Positions 44,861 through 58,516 of a stretch of 64,000 nucleotides of DNA are shown here, one piece after another. This DNA comes from Montifringilla adamsi (Eukaryota; Chordata; Aves; Passeriformes; Passeridae), in NCBI GenBank assembly GCA_017590115.1, contig JAGGNK010003335.1:6945916-7009915 (forward strand). Reading direction: 5' to 3'. Every line of letters begins with the position of its first letter. Positions within the stretch are counted from its first letter, which is position 1. The position numbers and the translations under genes were made by a program. The notes below the pieces were generated by a model that saw nothing but the letters and a program-made list of their open reading frames with translations, made no database searches and was not told where the DNA came from.

Positions 44861-47239
44861 ACTAGGAAAGGATGGGATGTTTTGAGGACACCAGGCACTG
44901 TTGGTGAGGAGAAACCCTTTGCCCAAAGAGGGAAAACAAAGACTAAACATCACCTGTGCTTTTCAGTGGGACATTCAGGAGGTGGCAAGAGCCTGCTGTG
45001 TTCACAGAGCAGCAGCCCCCTCAGAAACCCCCCTGTGTGGGCAGCAAACCAAGGGAGAGCTTGGGGGCTTTCCTCCTCTGCCAGGCAGCAGAGCCTGGCT
45101 GGAGCATCTCACTGCTGCAGTTTGTGGGATGACTGTCCCTGACACCACACTATGAAACTTGGGCAGCAGAGAGCCGGGAGCAGCCTCTTCCACTCCAAAA
45201 ACACCATCTCCATGGCCAGTACACTGCAGCCCTGCCTAACTGCACAGGGATGGCTCCCTTCCAAGTTCAGCAGTTAAAGGAAATTATCATATCAGGAAAG
45301 GAAACCCCCTTAACATCAATACAAGAATTAATCTGCACATAATGCAGAGCCCTGGTGATTCTTGCTTGCAGTCATTATTTCTCACTCATTTAAAGGCTGC
45401 TCATTTTGGACCTTATCATTCAGGCAAGAAATCACAAGATGTTTGCAAAGGCTGGGGGCAATTTTGAGATTGGAGTTTTGCCATCTCACTATTAAACAGT
45501 ACAAAGTTTAATAATAAACAGGTGGAGTCATGCATATGGGTGAATAGCATTTTTTTGAGGTACCATTTAGAACTATCATTCCTATCACTACTGAAAATTG
45601 TTTCACAGCAAAATTATATTTAAAAATCTAGACCTGATTTGTGGTGCATTCAGATGTTTGAACTGTGGTGCCATCAGATGCGAGCAAAAAACTCCTGACA
45701 ACTGGTGGATGTTTTAACAGTAGAAATAAAAGTTTAAACACCCAGCCATCTCTTTGGTGATGATGTGAGGCAGAAGGGGCTTTTAAAGCCAAATTCTGTA
45801 AAATCTGGAGATGCAGCTTGGATGGAGGCACCAGGTGGTGCTGGGAATGTGGTCCGGAAGGAAACCTCTGTGCTCTGAGCATTTCCAGAGAAAGGTTTTG
45901 AAGTGGTATTCCTGATAGCACCACACATGCTGCGACAGAGCAGCAACCCCAGAGCCTTTCCAAGGAAGCCATCTGGAATCTGGGCCTGATCGCAGACTTC
46001 TACTCATAAATGTTTGTGTGTGTTTACTCACCCCTGAACCTCTTCTGCAAACACGGTCAGCAATTAAAGCCCATCCCAGCCTTCCTGCTCTGAGGCTGCC
46101 TTTGCTGCCCCGGGCTCTGGGGAAGGGGAGGCCGTGGCTGCAGTGGGTGCTCCTGGGGCACACGTGCCCTGTTGTGTGACCTGCAGGGTGCTGCTTGCAA
46201 GGCTGCTGGGTTTGCTGCAGGTGTGCACTGGCACAAACTGCAGCTCCGTATCCTCTCCTTGTTCGTGTGGCTCTCCTGGGGATTTGGGGAGGCAATCTAA
46301 CCTCTAATCTAATTGTTGTGGGGGCCTGATTATACTCCGATTCGTGCTAGAGAGAAAAAAAATCTCCATCAGAGCAGCTGGGATTCAGGACTGCTTCCAC
46401 GGGAGGCTCCTGCTGCCCCTGGGCCCCCTGCCAGCTAAGGGTCCTGTTAGGAGAGGGAGGAGGAAATTGGAGCCTTAAACAGACACTCTGAAAATATCCT
46501 CTTAGTCCATTCAGCCTCCAGTCTACCCATGGAGGGGTTAATTATATCTGGCTTCTTGGTTTTGGGCATTAATGGGTGTTCCATCTCTCCTCCAAGGTGT
46601 GGATAGGAAGATCCCACAAGAAAGTGGGTTTTAATGGGAGATGAGGAATCCATTTACTTAAACCCTTGTATGCAAATGTACTGATGCAATTCCACTCTGG
46701 TTGGGAAGTCTGAAAATCAGAATTAAATCCCTACCCAAATGTTATGGTGGGGAGTGAAATGTTCTCTCTCTCCTTGGATTTAAATTGCAAATGCAAGGTT
46801 CTGATCTAAATGGGGTAGAAAAGGAATGTGATTCCCAGTGAATGGTTATTGGATCTTGGTCAGTCTCATGGGGACGTGCACTTTCTCTTGCTCACCAAGG
46901 TTTGGTTTGGAATGGGTGTGGAAGGGTAGAAGGTGCTGACATGTTTAAGTCCCTCTGCTCTTGCAGTGGGTACGTGGTGGCTCCTCAGCAGCTCTGCCAA
47001 GCTGTGAGGCCAAAACCACCTTGTCACTCCTGCACCTCCCTCCTCACACGCACTGGGGGCAGCTGATGCTGGAATAAGGAGCATGTGTCTTTTCTCTGAA
47101 AATGAGAACAGGGCTTTGCTGCCCTGGGGCTTGGCAGTTGTATCCAGAAATATTCACCTGAGCTTGGGCTCAAGGTGAGAGCTGCAGCTCTTTGCCATCA
47201 CTGCAGGAATTTGACTCCATCCAACAGTCACGTTTAGGA
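44861..47239. other. Intergenic sequence, no gene recognised
   Basis: 2.4 kb. Near 46310-46350 a GGGCCTGATTATACTCCG stretch recalls old amniote repeats but is too short to classify. No exon recognised. Confidence 0.5.
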
Positions 47240-48330
47240 CAGCTCCGATGGCCTGGTGCGAAGGGGCTCAGCCCAGGTGGGGCTGCCCTCTTGCCCGCGC
47301 CCCGGGAGATGAGATGCTGCCGGCAAGAGCCTCCCAGAAAATCCTGGCCTCTCCTCTGGAAGAGCTGAACCTAGGCGTTGACCCGGGGAGGACAGCACAG
47401 AGCCGCCTCTGGGCAGCCGGAGCAGGGCGCTGGGCACGGGGGATGCTCACGGCCGGAGAGGAGCGCTGGGCACGGGAGATGCTCACGGCCGGAGCCCGGT
47501 GCTGGGCACGGGGGATGCTCACGGCCGGAGCGGCCGGAGCCCGGCGCTCCCAGCCCTGGGCAATGGGTCCCTCTGGTGGGGATCTCCGCTCCACAGCCCG
47601 CCCGGAGCAGCACCGACGCCGCTCGGCCTGGGCTCCCCACGGGCAGCACTGGACACGGCGGTTTGTCCTTCTGGCCCCACGGCAAGCGAGGGAAAGATTC
47701 CTGACAGCCCTGCCTTGCCGGGTCCTCGGGCCGCTCGCTGGCCTCGCCTGGTGGCACATCGCGGCTCCGACTTCGCAGAGCGGGATCTGCCCAGGAGCCC
47801 TGCCAGGCTCTCCCGGCACCTCCAGGCTCCGTCCGAGGGCGGTGGGGCTGGCAGCATCCCCCTCGCTTGCGGCACAGGGGCTCGGCAGGGTGAGGGCAGC
47901 GGGGTGTGCCCTGCACCTCTCCAACTGCAGTTTAATTAGTGCAAAAACAGCCCGAGAGGAAAAACAGGACACCTTCTTGTTTGCCAGGAAAAAAGGAAGA
48001 AACCCACCAGGGAGAGGTTGGCTTGCACTGGAAGAAGCCGCTGTCGGTAGCACAGAAACAATCCCATGACAGAGGTCAGCAGGGAAGTTCATCCCTGTTG
48101 GCCGTGGGAGGCAGAAATCACCTCTCCCCGCCTTTGGACACGCTGTCGGTCGAGCCTTGAGCGCTGTGGCTTGCCTGGCTTTGTTTATGATTTCTGTGAT
48201 GTCCCCACCCTGCGTCCAAGGGCTTGGCAGCCTCGGGGAGGGCAGGGAGCGCAGGAGCGGGGTGGGAATGCTGGGGACAATGCAGCACGGGCTGCGCAAG
48301 TGCTCGCGCCCGGCCAAGGTCACCTATTGT
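47240..48330. promoter_or_regulatory. Orphan CpG-rich island
   Basis: About 1.1 kb of markedly GC- and CpG-rich sequence in an AT-leaning region, 22.7 kb beyond TGFBI. Stop codons are scarce, so long open frames occur on both strands (273 codons plus, about 350 minus). Neither resembles a known protein and both are attributed to composition. It may be the promoter of an unrecognised transcript or of the next gene (SMAD5 lies downstream of TGFBI in mammals), which is inference. Confidence 0.7.
47419..47526 (+). repeat. Three-copy 36-bp tandem repeat in the CpG island
   Basis: Units 47419-47454, 47455-47490 and 47491-47526 each start GGAG and contain GCTGGGCACGGG and GATGCTCACGGCC. Units differ at a few positions, and a partial fourth unit follows. 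The period is a multiple of three, so every open frame here shows a 12-residue repeat. Confidence 0.95.
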
Positions 48331-48350
48331 TCCAGCGAGTATAAATAGCT
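48310..48350 (+). promoter_or_regulatory. Candidate TATA promoter at right edge of CpG island
   Basis: TATAAATA at 48340-48347 lies about 25 bp after CCAAGGTCA (48314-48322), an extended nuclear-receptor half-site. A plus-strand transcript would start near 48370. A possible splice donor AG|GTAAAT follows near 48565. No protein product can be assigned. Confidence 0.4.
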
Positions 48351-51300
48351 GTGCTGTAACAACGCAAAACCCAGCCTGGAAATCAAAACTTGATTTCTTC
48401 TTCAGCTCTCTAGTGAGGAAAGTGGAACAAGTCACTAGGAGAGAAAGGAGTGTCTCCAGGAATGTCCACAAAGCAAAGGAGATGTATAAAACAATGTTAT
48501 AAAGTTATGCCCAAATTTCCTGTTTGTACCAGTAATAAGATTTTTCCCCCCTGCAAACTGCAAGAGGTAAATCTGCTCTGAGCAGAGATGTAAAAAAAAT
48601 GTGTTTTCCCCTGTTATAAATAAATATGATATTTGTATGTCACAAATACATATGACAGTGTTACTTCAAAATCAGGTTCAGATAAAAATCAAGTTTCTAT
48701 TTGACAGGTTTTCAGATACAAGAATAACATCGTGATTTAATATTTTTTTTTAATAAATAGTATGGCTAAACCTCAGCAAAATCCTCACTGTATTCATCTC
48801 TTGAGTGAAGTTATTGGTTTTGCTGCTTTGGAGAAGGACTGGCTCTGCAGGGAGCTGTCTTCACCAGTGCAGGTTCAAGGACGTTAAAAGTGAAAATATT
48901 CTTGTTCAGTGGCTCTTGGTGCCCACTTGCAGCCTGTTCTATGAGGTCTGTGGTTTCAATCTCATCCCCAATGATCTTGTTTAATAGGGTTAATCCCTCT
49001 CTAAACCGTTATGTGATAGTCTGGCCCTGGACTGTCCATGTTGCCCAACTTCAGGGGTCTGGCTTTGGGACACTAGCAGAGCGGGATGTACCTTTTGATT
49101 AGTAGGGTTCTCCTTTCAGAGAACAGACCTGAAATCAGTTTAACTGAGACAAAAGAAGTTGTAAATCTAGTCATCCCCTACCCCCACCCTGATATCTTCA
49201 TTTGGGAATTTCACGTGAAAATGAGTATCACCCTAAAACCCATCCATGCTTTGTAAATCATGTATGCATTGAAAGAAAAAGGCACCACAGATAGATTTTC
49301 AGTTAGGTAAAGGGCAGAATATATGTGCAGGTCCTAAACTGGCTGAGAAAAGGGCAGTTTTAGAGAAGCTGTGTAAAATGAATGTCTGCTGTTGTGACAG
49401 TGTGAAGTACTTTCATATGTCTCAGATTCTTTATCCCCTTTCATTGTGCAGTTTTCTTTCTTCTATTAAAACATTTATTGTTTCTAGAAATTGGCTGAAA
49501 GGCTGGACTTGCATGTCCACTCTTTTTGTGAATCAGAAGTTGTCAGGGTTATTTAACTGTTTGTGCCTATCTAACTGGATTGAGGAGTGATGAGATGAGA
49601 TGTGCCATTTAGCATTGATGCTGTTGGGATCACGTGTGTGACCAAATAGAAAGCTGTGCACTTCAAAACTCTGTTTGCAAGAACAGTGCTCTGAATTGTG
49701 CTCTGGAGTGCTTTGATTGTATTAATGACAGCATTACTGCACCTTATAGCTCCAGTGCATGTGTTAGTTTATATCTTGTCTTCCTCTGTCTTGCGAGCCC
49801 AGAACAGATATAATTACAGCACATCTTTCCTTTTTAAGTTTCCTGCTGGGATATTTTCTGCTTGAAATCAATGCCTGCCAGCGTGCCTGTGAAATTTCCT
49901 GAGGAAGTAGTTTAAATGGTGCTGTAAAAACCAGGACTGATTTAGTAAGCAAGAGCAATCCAACATTGTTTCCAGAAACCCATTGCACAGAGGGAAAAGG
50001 AGGGCAGAGGGGCTGGGGAGTTTGTGCCCATCAGGTGCTGGCTGCACTGCTCTACTAATACCTGCATGGGAAGGAAAATAAGTGGAGAAAAAGGAACATG
50101 GATATGGAGCAAAGCAGATGCAGGGCATCAGGAAGGATTGTGTTCTTCAGACAGGAAGGTCTAATGAAACAAGGGAAACAGCATCATTGCTTCAAACTGC
50201 TCTGCTTGCAGAAGGTGTCCTCATCTCTCATTAGCACAATCTAGACTTCTGTTGTGGGAAATAGCAGAGTAATTCCCTCTTTATCTCCTCCAACTGTCTC
50301 CTGTCTCGTGTTAGGATGCATCCAGCCCAGTAGCAATTGTTTGCAATGATCTTTGCTGCCACACACTTGGCACCAGCAGCAAGTGGGAGAGTGAGCACTG
50401 GCCAGCTGGGAGAGGTCCGCAGCACTGCTCTGCCTAGGGAGCACAAAGGCAAGCAATAAAGATCTGTCTCTCCCTCTCCTGTCATTCTCCTCTTGCTCTT
50501 ATGTTCCCAGGAGTAGAGGATGTCCCTTTGGCAGAATCTGGGGGTGGTACTGCTCTCTGCACACTCACCAACAGCATCTCTGATGGGGCCAGGCTGCATG
50601 TGGGAGCGCTGCCAGGCTTGGGAAGGAGGGGAGAAACATCACCTCACTTTAAACTCTCACAGAGGTGCTAGGCTGCTGTCCTGGGGGTATTGGAGTGGAG
50701 CTGGTGATCAGGAGGGTCCCTTCCTCAGGTAGCTGTGCTTGGAACTTTGATAACATCCTCCTCCTAAGAACCTGAGCCTCTGTGCTAAGAGGTGTTTGAA
50801 CAGCTGGGGGTGAGCATTGGCACCCTGCTGCAAGGCTGCCAAAGGAGCTGGTGTTTAGGGTGGAATATTAGAGCAAAGAGCATTTCTAGGGTTATGGATA
50901 TGTTTTACATCATTTCACCATCAGATGGAGCAGTTTTGGAAGCAAAGACCAGAATTGTTCCACTTGCACTCTGCTTGAGGCCAGGATAAACAGTGCTATA
51001 GCATCCCACTTTCAGATCAGTAAATCTTCAATTATTTGAGAGCCTTCATCTGTGGGGTAAAACAGTGGGCTCACAAGTCACTGTGAGTACTCACTCTCTT
51101 GGGAAGTGCAAGAGGCAGCTTTCAGTTTCTTCTTGCAAAATAATAGGAATTCAGCCTGGAGCACTGAGTGCTGTGAGAGTGTGGGGCTGGCAGTGACTGC
51201 ACCTCGTGGGGAACTGGGTCTGCAGGAAGGAAAATGGGAGAGGCTGTGCTGGGTCATGGCAACTCCAACACCTTTGGGCAAGTGCTGAAATTGCAATGGT

Positions 51301-54300
51301 GTTTCAGGTGAGGTGTTAAAGCAGGTGAGTGAGCAGGACAGTGAGGCTTTTCTGTGCCTCAGACACAGATCTGTCCTGTCTCACCTGTGACATCGCCCTG
51401 AGTTTGCTCCTGTGGACATTGGTTCACTTGAGCCAGGCTGTGCTGCTTTGCTCCAAGAGCAACAATCAGCTGTTTAGGGCACATATTCAAGATGTGTTCC
51501 AGAAAATCACTTAGTATTTACTTTGACACTGCAAGAGTAGTACATAAGTAAGTGCTTCTATATTTAGGCATTGGTCCATCAAGGGAGGTTTCCTGGAATG
51601 GGGTATCTGAACTGCGTGAAGTGCACAGTGAGGTGGGGATAAATTCTGGCTGAAGCAGTGGAGAGGAATAAAAAAGCCTGGATTTTGAGAGACTGAAAAA
51701 ATCCCTTTGCCTCTGGAGAACTCTGGGGAGAAGAGAAAAAGAGTATTTTTCCTTCCAGCTGTGAAACTTCAGTTCTAGCAAGGCACAGGCTGTTGACTGC
51801 ATGCTGTCTCCATTAGCATCTCGAGTGCTTCCCAGAAATACACCTGCTGACTCCTCTGAATAAGAGGAGTTAAATGAGGTACATTAAAGCCACACTTCCT
51901 TGCCATGACTTTCCAGGAGCTCAATAATGCTTTTTTGGCAAGTTAATCTGGCAGTCCTTGTAGTGATGTCTTTAAAGGGTCATTAAAACCTCTTGTTTTT
52001 TTCTAAACAAAAGACTGAACCAAGGTTTTTGTGAATAATGACCCGAGTTAAAAGACTTGGAAAACCTGCTGTTGCATCAGGTGGTACATCATCATCTTTA
52101 TGATGCTGGGACAAACATCTTGATGATGTTTGTGCCTCAGTGTGGGACAGCACCTCATTGTCTGGAGCTTCCCCAAGCATTCCCTGCCCTCATCAGCTCT
52201 CCTGCCCAAGGTGTGCCCCATCACTGCAGGCATTTCAGATTTGATATCACTTCTTGGTGACAGACAGCTGGAGGTGTTAGGGGTTAAATCCTACCCAGAT
52301 CTGAGCACTCATCAGGAATGAGGACCTTTCTAAAGTGAGCTGGAATCCTCTCCTCCTCCTTGCAAAGGCTGCTACAGCTGGGATGCAGACAGGGAAACAT
52401 GAAGCAGCCCAGCCAACACAAGGAGATGACAACCTCCCTCGCATCGCCAGCCCTGCCCCCCCGTAAATCCACGCCGTTGTTTTTGGCCAGTAAATGAAAG
52501 CCAAGCTGAGGCCTTGATCCAAAACTTGGTCCCAGGCTGTGTGGGAGAGTTTGTATACGAACCTACAAAGGACAGACTGTTTTGTTTGCGAGGTTTTTTT
52601 GGTGGGTGGTTGATTCCCCTCCTTCCCCCCAGTCAATTCATTTTAGGTTTCACAAACAATATTAAGCCAATAATGTCTGTGCCAACAAATTGTGATTCTA
52701 ATCCTGCTTCCTGATACTTGAAATCCTGACTGTTTGTCTGGGTGAGCAATTTGTGTCAGTTGGCTTCTTCCCTGCCTCCCAAATAACTCTCCCAGAGGGC
52801 TGTTGGGAAGCCCTCTGCCCAGGCAGGCTGGGAACAGCTCTTCTGCTCCAGCTGCCAGTGACAGTGGTGCTCCAGCTCCTCTGTAGAATTAGCAATCAGC
52901 CTGCAGGGATACCCATCTCTGCCCTGTCTGCTGGGGAGAGGGGCTAAGGACATACTGACATGGATACTGGGATGAGAGTTTGGGTTTAGCGTGAGGGGAA
53001 ATAATGGGAAGGCCACTGCACACGACAACTGGTTAATTTTCAAGCGGCCTGTAGCTATTTTAGTTACAGTCTCTTTTAAGGAGATCAACACTGAGGGCAA
53101 ATTCCTTCCCAGATAAATCATGCTCATTCCACATGCACGAGAAAGTGGGGAATTTTGTTTTTCAAGTGGCTGCCTTGCATGTTTCCCTGGCTGGCAGCTC
53201 GTGTGCCAGTGCCAGGGCTGGGTTCACGGAGAGCGAGGGCTGTCGCTCCGGGTGCAGAGGGGAGTTTCAGCCTCACGTGATGCTCATGGGATAACACTCC
53301 CTAAGATAACACTCTGAAAAAGCACAGGATTCCTTTAAAAATCCTTTTAGAGAAGGTGTCACCCCTGTGCTCTTAATCTTTCAGGCCTTGGAATAAGTTG
53401 GTTTTTTGTTTAGAAAGGAAGGGGAAGAACAGCTTTAGTGCACAAGCTGCTTTTCCTTTGCTCATTCACATCCTAAACCTTGGGCAGCTGCAGCCCCTGC
53501 ACTCCCTGCACTCCCTTTGGATGCCCTGGGCAAGGCGGGCAGCCAACAGCAACACCGGTGCTGTGGCCACCTCCCTGCACAGGACCCAGCTGTTTCCCAG
53601 GGCACTTCTGACCTGAGCTTTGCAGCAGTGGCTGCACAAGATCCCACAGGAGATCCATGGAGGCTGGGAGTGCTGCAGTGATGAGGACTGAGGATGAAGA
53701 TGCCTGCAGCTCCTTGCTGGGACTCTGAGCATCACCTCTTTGTGCTTGGTAGTGACAGGTGAGGAAAAGCTTTAGTCTTTGCCACCTCCTTAGAGCTCCA
53801 AAATTTCACTGCAAATACCTTGGTGTGGGAGAGGAATGGAGGACCTGGAATGTGGTGACCTGACCTTTCCTATTCCTACAAGGCAGCTGTAGCTGAGTGT
53901 GGAGGTTTCTTTCCCTCCCATCTGTAAGCTGTGTGCACAGAAAACAATGAATTCCCAACTGCACACACAGAGGAAGCTCCATGCCTTCCACCAGGACCAT
54001 TCATGGAGATAATTCCTCTGGAGATACTCATGAACACTATGAACATAAACACCACCAATATTTGTCTATTTTATCTAGTGAGATTTATCTGTCTTTTTTT
54101 CATGGCTGAGCTGTGTGTTAGCTCTAACTCAGTTGTAAACATGGCTTAAATTTTCCACGTCTGTTACTCTGAATGCGGAAGAATGAAGATGTTTTTGCTA
54201 ACTCCCTTTAATGCTAAAAGAATGAAGATGTTGTAGTTGTCAGAAACAATGCTGGTAACTTCCATGTGGTCTGCACAGCTTTGTACTGTATGAGGAGGCC

Positions 54301-57300
54301 AGTATTGCCTTTGGATGCTTCTAAAACTTTGCATCTTGTATTTGGTTTATAAAATTATGGCAGGCACTGTGAAGGTGACTTCAGTAAATCACTTAGTCTG
54401 TTACACTGGCCAAAGTTAATATGAGTCTCTAGCCAAAGCAATGGATTTGACACATATTAAAATCCAGAGGTTTTCTTGCATTTGCATAAACAGCTCTAGA
54501 TTTGAGGGTTAAAATGAATTTGTCTTTGGAGGAGTCAAAAACACATGTCTTGGAGGGGGGATTTCCCCCCTAATGTGTCTCAGGGACACTTGTGCTTTGT
54601 GTGGGTTTTTAATTTTACATGAAGGAGCACCAGCTGAAATGTTCTGCTCCTTGCTGTAGATAACAGCATCTCTAAGAGGAAATGCTGCAGAATTGTTCCC
54701 ACATTTTTCAGTAGCTCCTGACTTTAAGCCAGGCCTTGTTTCTGTAGCTGGCTCCTTTCTTACCAAGAAGCTGAACATACAGGCAAACTCAACCAGGCCA
54801 AATGAACTTAGGGCTCCTGGGCTGAATTCTGCCTCTTGACTCTGTCACTTGGTACATTGATGCTTGCTGGAAATGCACTTTCCATGAGCTCTCATGACTC
54901 ATGAAAGGGCTCTGATTTCCTGATGTGTGTTGTGCACGTTAAACTTCGCAAGCAGATCCTGCTTTGGGCAGCATCTGCTTTTCCCAGTCCCAGCCCTGCT
55001 GCAGCCCTGGTATTGTTTTACATGAATCTGATGGCCATGTGTGTTTGTCCCTTCCATGGATAATGTCATTTCTCTTAAGAACTATCACGTGCTTTTTGTT
55101 TTGATCTTTTTCCCATGTGCTTGGGATGTACTTGGGGTCATCTTCACTGCAGGCTGAAGATCACTTACAGGGCACTGAATATTTATTTGAGGGATTTACA
55201 AGAAAGCTACTGACTGCAGTTGCAATGATTAGTTATTAGTCTGTGTCAGTAGATTTCATGATAAACTATTTTCTCTGCTAGCTCTTATTGCTGTGAATTT
55301 CCTTTGTCCAGAGCAATAGGATGTTCCGAGATAAATATAGGGCTTCTGTTTCTGTTTCACTTAGCAAGTCTGAAAATTTTATTTCCACATGTTCATAAAC
55401 TGGCCTTTGATTTTCTTTTGGGTTATGTTTTTTGTTGGTTTTGGTTGTTTTGGGTTTTTTTTTTTCTCCTTGAGTTTCAGTCTGAAGGTTTCCTTTTACT
55501 CATGTTTCAAATACCCGCATGGATTCGAGACCTTGCATGGAATTGCCAATAATGCTCTTTTCCCACAGATATTTGCTCAAAAATAAGGATTTGGTACATA
55601 GTCTTTTTCACTGTGTGTAGATGGGGAGGCACAGACTAAACCTACTGAGAATACTGAAGTGGGCTGGTTATGGGGAGCTGCTTTTAGGGTAATTATGCTT
55701 CCATACCCCACCCACACACATGATGTCTGTCAGTACGGCTGCATGAAAAATATTCCCAGTGACAGGTCACATGTGACCAGAGATGTAACTGGGGTCAGCT
55801 GAGCTCTCTCAAGAGAAGCCAGAAATTCTGTGGTCTATCAGAAGTACAGAGATACTCAATGAAAATGTTCTTTATCTGAGTTTCTAGTTGGAATTGCTGG
55901 GGTGCCCTTCTCTGAACAAACTGCTGCATGGGCCTGTGGAGGCAAACCCAGGGTGACACTTTCAATATGTGTTTCTGAAAATCTCCTTGGACCCCATCTG
56001 TTGCTATCAGTGCTTTTAAAACCCTAAAAAATCAAATTCTAGAAAACCAGTTCTTACTCTTGTCTGAACTTTTCCATGCTCTTGAAAACCTTCCTGTGTA
56101 TCATGGAGCCAAATGCTCTGTTGAAGTGCAAGTCTGTTCAGAATTTAGTTCAAAGGGGCTGGAAGGAATTCCTGATATTGCAAAGCAGGCAGTGCTGGAG
56201 GCCAATCACAGCCCCTCCATTGCTGCACGGGCCTGGCCAGAGCCCAGGGATGGCAAATTGGTGACTCAAAGCCAAAAACCTCAAATTGGGTTAGTCACAA
56301 CCTGATGGAGAATCCAGTAAGATGTCCTGGAGGATTGCACTAGATAGAATATTCTCCAAACATGGCAAGGAAAGAACAGCTAAAACAACAGAGAATTCAA
56401 TGCATGCTTTAATTTAACCATGCCTTAGCAACCCTAGCCATGTATTTTCATGACAACTCCATCCATATTTTGAGAACAATCACTCCCAGCCATTAAACTA
56501 TCAACTATGTACTCAGTGTAACAAAATAATTCATAAACTGATGGACTAAGTGCCAGGAAAAGATGTGATCAAGCAGTCTCATGATACTCCAGAGAAATAC
56601 TGTCTTGCTCCAATGTGCATTTGAGTTTATTTTTTGTTAAAAATAGATGGAGATGAACATAAACTGAACACAGTGAATGTCTGAGATAACTTACAATGAA
56701 ATGCTGGGGGTGTTGAATTTGCAGCACCAAAGGAAAAACATCGTGAGATCTTACACTTTGATACTGAGATACAACTTGTGGGCTCAGCATTATTCTAAGC
56801 TTTATTATCTATATTTCAGTGACTTTGGCCAAATGAGAGCTGACCTTAGGAGTTCTCCATCCCACTGCCCCCTCAGGAGCACTCTGCAGGGCTTTGATAC
56901 TCTCAGGTGCAGAACTCTCACAATGTTTCTTCCTTACAGGAGTGGAATGAAGCAGCAATGCCTGGGGCTCCTTGTGGGAAGGGTTTGTCACTGGCTTCTG
57001 TGCCCAGAAAGCTTGGGACCACCCAGTGAGGGCACACAGGTCTCTGTGATCCTGTGTCTGGGGCATTTTCATGGTTAACAAAGATGAATATGACTTGGTT
57101 TCTGAGGGATTTCCTAAATATTTCCTTGGTACTCTTTACCCCAACTTAATCTCCTAAATTTTTCCAGGGCATTAACTTCTCCTTACTCCTGGGAGTTTGG
57201 CTATGCAGAATGAGGTCACTGTGTGCTCTGCACCCCAAACAGAAGAGGTCTGGGGCAAATGGGGGGCACACTGGGGCACCCCGATGTCCCATCAGCCATG

Positions 57301-58150
57301 AGCCTGTGCCACGGTGGCCAGCCCAGCCCCAGTTCCACGGCCAAGCATTACTGCCTGTAATCCAGGGTGAGACTAACCACCAGATGTCTGACCTCCTCAC
57401 CCTCCTGGCAACACTAAATGTCCTTTCCTGTAAAGTTCTGCAGGGTTTTATTTTCCTTTCTTTTCCCAGTCTCCAACTGCTGGTTATTATCATTATTAAG
57501 CATAAATGGCCTCTTTCACACTCTGCAAGGCGAGTGCTCCTGTGAATGAAGCCTAACTAGCGTGAAAGGGTTTGCATGGTGATACTGCACAGGACTCAGA
57601 GTGCGCCTTGTAACTAAATTAATAAGAGAAAGGAACATTATGAACACATCCCCTTTCATAAGTGAGGGGATTTTCCCATAGGCTTGCATCAAGAATGTAT
57701 CCCATACTTCTGCAAATGAAAAAAAAGACCAAAGTGAAGTCTTTTCCTTAGGATAAAGAAGATATCTGAAGTGCAGCTAGGAACAAGGTTTCAAAAACTG
57801 ATTAGTGGGAAAGTATTAAGATAATAGTCCAGCTCCCAGCCCAAATGAACAGTTGTTTTTCAGTGGTAAGTGCAATTGCTTAAAAAAATATGGCTAAAGG
57901 CATCCATCTACAGAACCTGGCAAGGAAAAAAAAAGTACCTCTATGCCATGGAACAGATGAGCATTGTCCTTGCACTGCACTTTTAATTTATCATCCATCA
58001 CATCTATGCACTAAGGGCAATCTGAATGCAAATCTTGCTTTTATTTGCATGAAGGGCTGAAAATAGCTGGATGCAGGTTACAGTTACGGGCATGTAGATA
58101 TCAAACCTCCCCTACCCGCATCCTGTTACAATTAATGGGCTGTGTTCCTG
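48351..58150. other. Intergenic sequence, no gene recognised
   Basis: Nearly 10 kb without a recognised exon, known repeat or RNA gene on either strand. A short perfect hairpin lies at 52111-52133. Open frames up to about 130 codons look random. Confidence 0.5.
52111..52133. repeat. Small perfect inverted repeat
   Basis: ACAAACATC at 52111-52119 pairs with GATGTTTGT at 52125-52133 around a five-base loop (TTGAT). The flanks do not extend the stem. Confidence 0.9.
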
Positions 58151-58300
58151 CCACCTCATGCTGCAATGCCCTCAAATATCACAAACTAAGCAGAGTCAAG
58201 CAGGATCATTGCAAGGAAAGAAGAGCTCTGAAGAATCCTCCTGCGTTGGCAGCACGAGTCACTCTGAACTGGCGCTGTCCTGATTCCCAGCACAGCCCTG
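58151..58300 (+). repeat. Possible relic of an ancient 5S-rRNA-derived SINE
   Basis: CCACCTCATG at 58151, then ACAAACTAAGCAGAGTCAAG at 58181-58200, sit at nearly the spacing of CCACCCTGAA and GAAGCTAAGCAGGGTCGGG in vertebrate 5S rRNA. This block overlaps the internal promoter of 5S. The sequence after it (to about 58300, including ACTCTGAACTGGCGCTG) loosely resembles the body of 5S-derived SINEs of reptiles. The assignment is from memory and the copy is strongly diverged. Confidence 0.35.
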
Positions 58301-58516
58301 TGACTGCTGCTGGACAGAAAAAACAGAAAATACACAACTTGAGACTGAAATTCAGCAGTCTTACATATTATATAGAGAGATTTTTGTTTGTTCCCTTAAT
58401 TATGATTTGGCGCACAGTCCCTGCATTCATGGTGTTTCCTTGGTAAGGCCAGGGTGGTTCATTGCTACACCAAAATCCTGCAGAGTTCATCCCCAAAAGA
58501 GCTGATTAGCTCCTCT

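Noticed and set aside
47248..48323. 273-codon plus-strand and about 350-codon minus-strand open frames in the CpG island.
   Set aside because: Both strands are open at once through composition and a 36-bp repeat. The long minus frame does not begin with ATG, and neither resembles a known protein or shows splice structure.
56060..56305. 81-codon open frame considered as a transposon or retroviral remnant.
   Set aside because: No catalytic or structural motif of any such family could be seen.
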